Assembly: GCA_035235625.1 (NCBI GenBank) | Contig: CP141146.1 | Span: 6,380,501-6,444,500 of the forward strand | DNA length: 64,000 bases | Reading direction: 5' to 3' | Source: Saururus chinensis | Taxonomy: Eukaryota; Streptophyta; Magnoliopsida; Piperales; Saururaceae | Shown here: in pieces, positions 57,301-64,000 of the stretch | How the letters are laid out: the number at the start of each line of letters is the position of its first letter | Numbering within the stretch: the stretch's first letter is position 1 | Translations under genes and position numbers: made by a program | The notes under the pieces: model-generated | Database searches by the model: none | What the model was told of the DNA's origin: nothing | The model's input: only the letters and a program-made list of their open reading frames with translations

Positions 57301-58269
57301 CATCTGCTAGTACATCTTGGAGCTTTTAGGGGGGGAGGGGTTTAGGCCAAGGTGGAGATCAACTAGGTTGTTGCCGGTCAACCTAAAAATCTCACCAAGG
57401 TGGAGATACTTGTATTCAAGATGAGGCATGTATAAGTTCTTCTTCTAGGTTACTTGCATAATTCAAGACAAGGTGAAGATTATTGAAACACGTGACATCA
57501 ACACATCTTTGGTGTGACTTGAATTGAAAGGAAAGCGGAAGTGAGTATTTTTTTTTAGTTTTTGTGAGAGGAGAAAGAAAACTTTTTTAGAGGTAGAAAC
57601 GTGGGTTTTTTCTTGTCCTTTTCTTGCAATGTTTGGGGTTTCACTATATTATTTTAGGATTGTTTGTGCTCCTCTAGTGTGCCTTGACAACAGAGGTTGG
57701 CAAGTAATTTTGGCTTTTATTTATGGGTAAGTTTTTGTAACTTTTTCTTGATTCATAGTAAAATTTGTTTAGTGGCGCAACTGTCCAAACCACGTTAAAG
57801 TTGCACCTTTTTTTTCTTGTGTTTAGTTGCTAGCTCGACTTCACATTGCCACTAGTCTCGACTAGAGATGACAACTGGCTTTTTTAACTTGAAAATTTGA
57901 GCCTACCATTTATACATGTGGAAATCAACATCATATATTATTTTCTTGCCCACATAGTTCTACAACAAAAATAGCCCCTTTATCGTCTCTAACTACAACT
58001 ACCGCCCTAGAATGAGAAAGGCCTTTAACAACCTAGCCAAACTTTATTTATAATACACTCCTTCTGGGGAAATTCATTACTAGATTTTTTATCATGAAAG
58101 TTAATTTTTTTTTATTTCCAAGTGAATATATTGTGAATTGTAATGGAGGCAAGTATTGAAGCATATTTGTTAATTAAAATAAATGAAAATCTAGATACTA
58201 TGCTAACTTTTTAAAAAAGCATGTTACAATGAGAAAGTCAATGAAATGTACTTTTTCCTTTTAAATATA
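57301..58269. other. Retroelement edge and intergenic DNA
   Basis: 'caaggtggagat' occurs three times (57347, 57408 and as 'caaggtgaagat' at 57469); in copia elements this string often marks the polypurine tract. Beyond it the DNA has no feature I can support. Confidence 0.35.
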
Positions 58270-58274
58270 TGAGG

Positions 58275-58308
58275 AATTGACCAAAGTAGACTCCTACTTT
58301 GGTCAATT
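58275..58308. repeat. Perfect palindrome, 15-bp arms, 4-base loop
   Basis: AATTGACCAAAGTAG (58275-58289), loop ACTC, CTACTTTGGTCAATT (58294-58308). Confidence 0.95.
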
Positions 58309-58317
58309 AACCGAAAT

Positions 58318-58358
58318 GTGAGCAAGTTTCTACTTTTTACCAAAGTAGACTTGCTCAC
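58318..58358. repeat. Second palindrome sharing the same core
   Basis: GTGAGCAAGT (58318-58327) pairs with ACTTGCTCAC (58349-58358), and CTACTTT (58330-58336) with AAAGTAG (58342-58348). Confidence 0.95.
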
Positions 58359-59687
58359 GTGAGAACTTGTACATGTGGGAGCATTTTTGACTGAAATACC
58401 CTCCCCAAAGTATACTTCTCCTCGGTGAAAGGTGTCTCTTCGTCTCCCTCTCCACCGCTGCTTCTCGGAGAGCGGCTGTTCGTCTCCCTCTCCACATCAA
58501 GTTCTCGAAGAGCAACTGGTCATCTCACTGCCCGATTTGTCATTTTCGACTTCATTTCTCCCCCTCACTACCCTCACCTTGGTCTCGCTCTTGCCTGCAC
58601 TGCCTCAGCTCGCCCTCGCCCTGAATGCCCTTATCTTGCCATCATCTGAAGGTATGTTTTTAATTTAAACAAAATTGATATATTTTCTGTTGAGAGTCAT
58701 TAGATGTTGCCTACATGATTATTGAACAATTTTTATGTTTTCTTCTATTTGGTTTGTGCCTGTAGTTCCCATATTATTGTAACTGTCACATAATAACAAA
58801 AATGTAGTCTTTTGTTGAGAATAAAGCATTTTATAAATTATTTTTTGTGATTAGTACGTATGATAAATATTAATATGCAACTATGAACTGAATAACTACA
58901 AAACTGGAACACTATAAAACCTGGACATCTATAACACTGAAAAATCATAAAACTGGATAACTGAAAAGGTAGATTTTGTTGAGAATAAAATATTTTTACA
59001 AATTGCTTGTTGGGATTAGTACGTATGATAAATATTAATATGAAACTATGAACTGAATAACTACAAAAATGGAAAACTATAAACCGAAAAATTAGAAATT
59101 GACAAGAATTTTACTGGTCATTTGCCGTAAAATAGGTGGAAAAGTATGAAACTGAATAACTGGAAACATATAAAACTGGAAAACTGGATAAGAAAGAGCT
59201 TCATTAGTGAGCAATAATTAAATTTTTTAGGCATTATATTTTTCATATGATTATACAATATATGTATATTCCCTTCTGATTGATTTTTAGTTTAACATGT
59301 TTGTATAGGAAATGTCAAAGGCTGCAGAAAAGAAAATTGATCAGAAAGGGGAAACAGCCGAAGAAGCTATATGAAGGGGATGACGACGCCCTTCCGGAGA
59401 TAGAGAACTAAGCATAGATGCAGTCTAACTTTGAAGCTCTAGGAAGCCTAGACATGAGCTGAGCTCTGCTATCATGCGATCTACGGGGGGATCACAATAG
59501 GTGGGGCACGTTTCAACTGAGGATCTTTCTCACGGATGGCAGCCGATTGGTCTATGACATGTATAAGTGAAAAAACTACAGTGGTTATATTACGTCTACA
59601 TTACGTTCGGATAAAGGTGTACAAAGACAAATTGGCTTTCCAGGTGTTCCATGTGTACTGTGTACATGAAAGTTTTCCAATTACCAA

Positions 59688-59850
59688 CTGACAGTATTCC
59701 AGTTCGAAGATGCTAGTTTTCTAGTTTAAAGCTGACAGTGTTCCCGTTCACATCTAACAGTATTCTAGTTTGAAGATGCCCGTTTTCCAGTTTAAAGCTA
59801 TCAGTGTTCCCGTTCATAGCTGACAGCATTCCAGTTCGAAGCGGTAATCC
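59688..59850. repeat. 66-bp tandem repeat, about 2.5 units
   Basis: Units start at 59688, 59754 and 59820 with 'ct(g/a)acag.attc.agtt.gaag'. Each unit also holds 'cagtgttcccgttca'. Confidence 0.9.
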
Positions 59851-59872
59851 AGTTGAACTTAATGTCAAATGT

Positions 59873-60088
59873 TCATATTTTTAATACACCATAAAATAAC
59901 CATTTGTAGACAACAATATCTACCCGAACACACCATAAAAGAATAATAACTGAATGTATTGTTCGTATTTATAATACACCATAAACTAACCATATGTAGA
60001 CAATAATATCTATTTTGAATATACCATCAAAGAACAATAACTGAATGTGTAGCAAATATTTTAAATACACCAGAAAAGAACAATATCT
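59873..60088. repeat. 90-bp tandem repeat, about 2.3 units
   Basis: 'taatacaccataaa.taacca' begins at 59882 and 59972, with a partial third copy at 60062. Shared parts include 'gtagacaa.aatatct' and 'aataataactgaatgt'. Confidence 0.9.
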
Positions 60089-60840
60089 TGGCAGGGATTG
60101 CGCTTTAACATTTGGCAGAGGCTTTGCTTGCTTGTATGTCTCCGGAAGGCCGTTGTCATACTCTGAAAAAAGGTTCATCAACTGCATTAGTAAAGCCCTC
60201 AATTAAATGTTAAAAGATGAAAATAATTCATGCCACACTAAATTCATACTGTAACCCTTTTTTTGTCAATAACTGGTACGCAAGTAACTTCCTTAGCTGG
60301 GGCACATCCTCACCAGTAAAGTCAAAACATATCGGTGTGACAAATACCACATGTATAAACACACAAGAACCCCACAGTCATCACAGTTAACCTGTTTGGG
60401 GTGACCTACTACCTCCACAATATCCATTGTCCACCATTTGGCGTACTCTAACCATCCAAACTTATAGAGGATTAGAGGTATAAGGACCTTTAGCTTGCCC
60501 ACCTCCGTGCCATACTTTTCCAAATCTTGTCCTGAGTAAAGAGGGTCAAAAATCTAAATATCACCTTCCCATATACGAAGCACCACCAAAATTCAATAAT
60601 TGTTGTTGACATTGAGTGGGAAGTAATGATGTGCAAATTCAGAAAATGGTTTTCCTTTCACACTCAACAAGCTCTTCAAAGAGTCTGGGACTGATGTCCA
60701 CGTGTTGACCCATTCCTCTAACTCTGGCAGCGTGCCATGTGCATCTTTAAATACCATCCACTTATCTAGTGCATCCTCACAGTCACGCACAAGCAATCTC
60801 TGCAAACACATAGTAAATTAACTTTCATCCTCATCCATTA

Positions 60841-60935
60841 GCAGTTATCCACTATCCACTATCCGATTAGCAGTTATCCACTATCCTATTGACAGTTATC
60901 CAATATCCTATTAATAGTTATACATTTCACAGTTC
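60841..60935. repeat. 22-bp tandem repeat inside the Ulp1 pseudogene
   Basis: 'agcagttatccactatcc' and variants start at 60840, 60869, 60891 and 60913. The first unit carries an extra 7-bp 'actatcc'. It lies between exons. Confidence 0.85.
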
Positions 60936-61739
60936 AGAGTTCAATGTATTAAAAAAAATGATGACTTACTAGGAAATGAACTAAGTGGAATGCTTGGTCC
61001 CTCACCCATTGAGGTCCATTGTTGCGCATGAGTGTCACATAAGCATCAATGTGCTATATAGAAATAAAAACACAATAGATTAATACATATTCCTTCCTTA
61101 GCCTTTACAAACGTTTATTAAAACGACATAAATCAATACACATACTTCATCTCCTAGCCATCTCCGAGGGTTTGTAAAACCCTTCAATAATGATGGGGTT
61201 ATAAGAATGCCCCCAACTTCTTCATATCTGATTATTACAAATATCAACACTCAAATCAAATACAATGTCAAATAAATAGTATTAAAAATAAAACATTCCC
61301 GTTTGAAATAATAACAAATGAACTCACTTCTTAGCACCCTTCTCTAAAAACTTATTTAACTTGTCATCCTCTATTGCCCCAAATGAAACTTGGTTAGTAA
61401 AATCCAATCGGGCAGCCTCGCTTAGCATTAGCAATTTATTGCTCTTTACCTTCTTCATGGTAGAGGTATCAACCTTTAGGGGTTCAGGCCACATATCCAT
61501 ATCCTTCTCAGTGGCCTTTCTTTTTTTGCCCTTTTTTTATGGGTTAGTATAGGGGGGTTTTCGATATTTACTCTTAGCCCTCACCCTTCTCACTGGTGCC
61601 ATTTTCAATTTACGCTGACTCAAAGGCTTATTGTCATCTTCTTCGTCCTACATAAGAAGATAAGAAAAAATATCACTTCTTGTTATATGCAACTACCTTC
61701 AATTAACAATAATTATCTATACCTCAACGGCAACAATAG

Positions 61740-62325
61740 TCCCCATGACACCCTCCTTCTCCTCCTCCTTTACATCCTCTCCCTTCCCCTCCTCTTTTTC
61801 CTTATCAGGCTTCTCCTCATCCTCCTTTGCATCCTCCCTATTCTCCTCCTTCCTAGCCTCCTTTGCCTCCTCCCCCTTCTCCTTCTCACCCTCCTCCTCA
61901 TCCTCCTTTGCATCCTCCCTCTTCACCTCTTGCCCAAGCTCCTTTGCCTCCTCCCCCTTTTCCTCCTCCTCATCCTCCTTTACATCCTTACCCTTCTCCT
62001 CCTCCTTTGCATCCCGACCCTTCTCCTTCATCTCCTCCTTATCCTCCTAATCTTCTTCATCCTTATCCACCTTCATACCCTCATGTTTGGCTTCCTCCTT
62101 CTTCTTCTCTTCCTCCTTATCTTCATCCTCCTCTTTATCCTCCTCTTTATCATCTGCCTCCTCCTCCTCCTCCTCCTTCTCATCCTCCTCCTCCTCCTCC
62201 TCCTCCTCCTCCGCCTCCTCTTCATCATCTTCCCCCTCCTCCTCAGCCTCTGCCTCATCGTCATCCTCTTCATCATCCACATCCACCACCTTTTCCGCCT
62301 TTCCATCCATCTCTTTAACCACATT
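61740..62325. repeat. CCT/CTC-rich low-complexity tract (acidic region of the Ulp1 gene)
   Basis: Trinucleotide-like CTC/CTT repeats. On the minus strand they encode a Glu/Asp/Lys run of about 190 residues with one stop. On the plus strand they yield Ser-, Pro- and Leu-rich frames, which are artefacts. Confidence 0.9.
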
Positions 62326-64000
62326 CTACATAAAAATAGCAAAGAAAAATTAGAATTGTTTTACAGTTTTATAGTATTACAGTTTTACACTGTACTTACT
62401 TTATTAACATGCAGCAAATCGCAATCTATTTAACTAGAAACTTTTTCTTCAACAACAGGAACCTACAAACACATCATTCTGGCTCATTTTAATTCAAATA
62501 TTAAAATTGACAAATTTGTAATGAAAACATAAACCTCATAGTCTTTTTACCTTTTCCTTAAATGCCTTGGTCATAACCTCTGACTCCAATTTATCTACTT
62601 TATTTTCAATCCTTCTTAAGGAAGTCAATATATCTTGCAATGTGGCATACAAACCCTCATCCCCCACCCTATGTTTCCCCTTTTTATCCTCCTTCCAATT
62701 AGAAGTTTCCCCAGTCATTCTACATTTCAATATAAAATTTTCATCTACAACTTCATCTAAAGATTGAGCCACCTCTTGGGATTTCCGTTCTCGCGTAGAG
62801 TCATCATCAGAGGTAGACTTCACATCAACATCCTCACCATCAGAAGCTCTTTGAAGACTGATAAATGATATAAATGTTACTCTTTCATTTGTCAAGAAAG
62901 ACTTCAAACTTGCAGCTTCATGAATAAGTGTCTTTGACTCTTTGTCTTCCGCATGTACAGTTATAGCCTTCAAAACCTTTACCTACATATCAATACATAT
63001 GGTAAGGTAAATGTACCATATATGTGTATAGCATAAGTCATTCTAAACGAACGAATAAAAAGTTAGTATATACCTTCCCAGTAAAAATCACCTCCTCAAG
63101 ATAATCGAATTTGGGCTTCTTGTAAGATGCCCAATTACATATAAGAGGAAAAGTACTCCTCGTTTTGCTTGCATAGCAATCCCCCAACAACGGAATCCTC
63201 TCCATTGCCCACACCTAAAACATAACTCTCCATCAGTTAATTACTAAAATATTTTAAAAAATTCATTAAATAAGTAAAACTTACCGTTACAACATGCACA
63301 AAACCATAGACATTGTAATTTACATTGCCCATAGACCTCGCAGCTTGCTCTAAACCCCGCAATGTGTCCCAGTAGCAAAGGTTTCCCCAAGGATACTCAT
63401 CAAAACCATCCAGGTCATCTACAAGCTGCAAGTATCTCCTATCCACCTTATTGTTCCACCCTCTATCCACCAATAAACTTTCTAATACAAGAACTATCGC
63501 CAACTTTACGACATCTTTGTCATTTTCACATATTTTAATCTTTTGGAACAACTCCTCCTTCCTTATTAATAACTTCGACCACCCAAATATTCGCAGTAAA
63601 AGGCTGCCTTTCTTCAATAATTTGGGCACTGATGGGAGAGGAGGGGTAGAGTCAGCAAATTTCAAGTCACTAGCCATACAAAATTCATTTAGGGAAAGCT
63701 TTATGCTTGTCCTCTCCTTCACTTGAAATAGGTAATCCCCATTATGCCTCTTAAGGAGATGGTGGAAGGCTTGGGCAGCGAACATGTTTCGCGTAACCTC
63801 ACATTCCATAAACTTACCAAAACATGTCTTATCAAACAACTTCTTCTGCACTTTGTGCCTATCAAAGTGGTCTTTTAATTTACCAATATAATAATAACTT
63901 GACTTTCATTGGGGATCCCCTTCATAAAGCTTATTCGGCAAATTCCTCTTTTTTATTGATTTTCCTGTAGAGTTAGACATATTTCCTATACAAATATGTT

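Larger units (their letters stand above)
58270..59440 (+). mobile_element. 5' end of a DUF1985/Ulp1-type transposon, inverted relative to the next
   Basis: Begins with two strong palindromes (58275-58308, 58318-58358). A CT-rich leader follows, with a donor at about 58652 (GGTATGT) and an acceptor 'tttgtatag' near 59310. The next ATG opens MSKAAEKK, and in a shifted frame QPKKLYEGDDDALPE. The minus-strand gene at 63980 starts the same way (aaatATGTC..., PNKLYEGD) after the same 'tttgtatagg'. So a related gene start lies here on the plus strand. It breaks down after about 59440. Confidence 0.5.
60228..63980 (-). pseudogene. Transposon-borne Ulp1 (C48) cysteine protease with DUF1985, broken
   Basis: Genes of this type travel in Mutator-like elements (Kaonashi group); intact ones encode a SUMO-protease-like C48 peptidase. 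Exons read on the minus strand: 63980-63285 (DUF1985, with DLDGFDEYPWGNLCYWDTL), 63214-63074, 62982-62551, 62462-62400, 62325-61723 (almost only Glu, Lys, Asp) and 61647 to about 61329, then short exons (about 61235-61140, 61050-60970), 60800-60600 and onwards to 60228. The C-terminus keeps IFDPLY (catalytic Asp region) and QVNCDDCGVLVC (catalytic Cys). Damage: TGA after codon 24; stops in the exons at 62462 and 62325 (TAG at about 62048) and near 61544; two stops in the stretch before IFDPLY; Tyr where the His of the H-W pair is expected; and a one-base frameshift after WYLSHR before ICFDFTGEDVPQL. It is non-functional. Confidence 0.8.

Noticed and set aside
61687-62433. 248-residue Leu-rich and other plus-strand frames
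   Set aside because: They are translations of the CTC/CTT-repeat tract, which is the antisense of the acidic exon of the Ulp1 pseudogene.

Overview
This is a stretch of nuclear DNA from a flowering plant, probably a monocot. I infer this from a GC-rich intronless GRAS gene set in AT-rich DNA, plant-type introns, a SOC1-type MADS-box gene and dense plant transposons (LTR elements, hAT, Mutator-like, MITEs, SINEs, LINE tails). I cannot name the species. Gene density is low: four convincing host genes in 64 kb, three of them in families that act in flowering or development.

Layout. 1-5.2 kb: AT-rich DNA with SINE-like copies, then the promoter and leader of a SCARECROW-LIKE 8-type GRAS gene (5255-7027, +, one exon, 590 aa). 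7-16.8 kb: no host gene; a non-coding block of about 0.5 kb occurs twice (8.3 and 12.7 kb) on either side of a small degenerate LTR retrotransposon, followed by a MITE nested in another MITE and an LTR-like remnant. 16.8-28.6 kb: a direct tandem duplication (16769-22038 and 22039-28623). Each unit carries a complete four-exon CCT-domain gene on the minus strand, and both copies look intact. The second unit also carries a truncated hAT transposon holding one exon that looks like plant alpha-carbonic anhydrase.

28.6-36.3 kb: transposon debris, including a possible 2.4-kb solo LTR with an internal 55-bp minisatellite and an (ATT)n tract. 36.3-47.0 kb: a complete seven-exon SOC1/TM3-type MADS-box gene on the minus strand (211 aa, SOC1 motif at the C-terminus). 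Its first intron is 8.8 kb and full of repeats, and the donor site of exon 2 lies in a 63-bp tandem duplication. 47-58 kb: GC-rich MADS upstream region, MITEs and a decayed copia element. 58.3-64 kb: transposon DNA of the DUF1985/Ulp1 (Kaonashi-like Mutator) kind. A minus-strand, multi-exon cysteine-protease pseudogene runs off towards the right edge, and a related 5' end lies in the opposite orientation at 58.3-59.4 kb.

The SOC1-like gene (floral integrator class) and the CCT genes (a family with many photoperiod and flowering regulators) sit about 10 kb apart. Whether they act together cannot be told from sequence. All exon joins are read by eye from splice signals and family knowledge, without transcript evidence.
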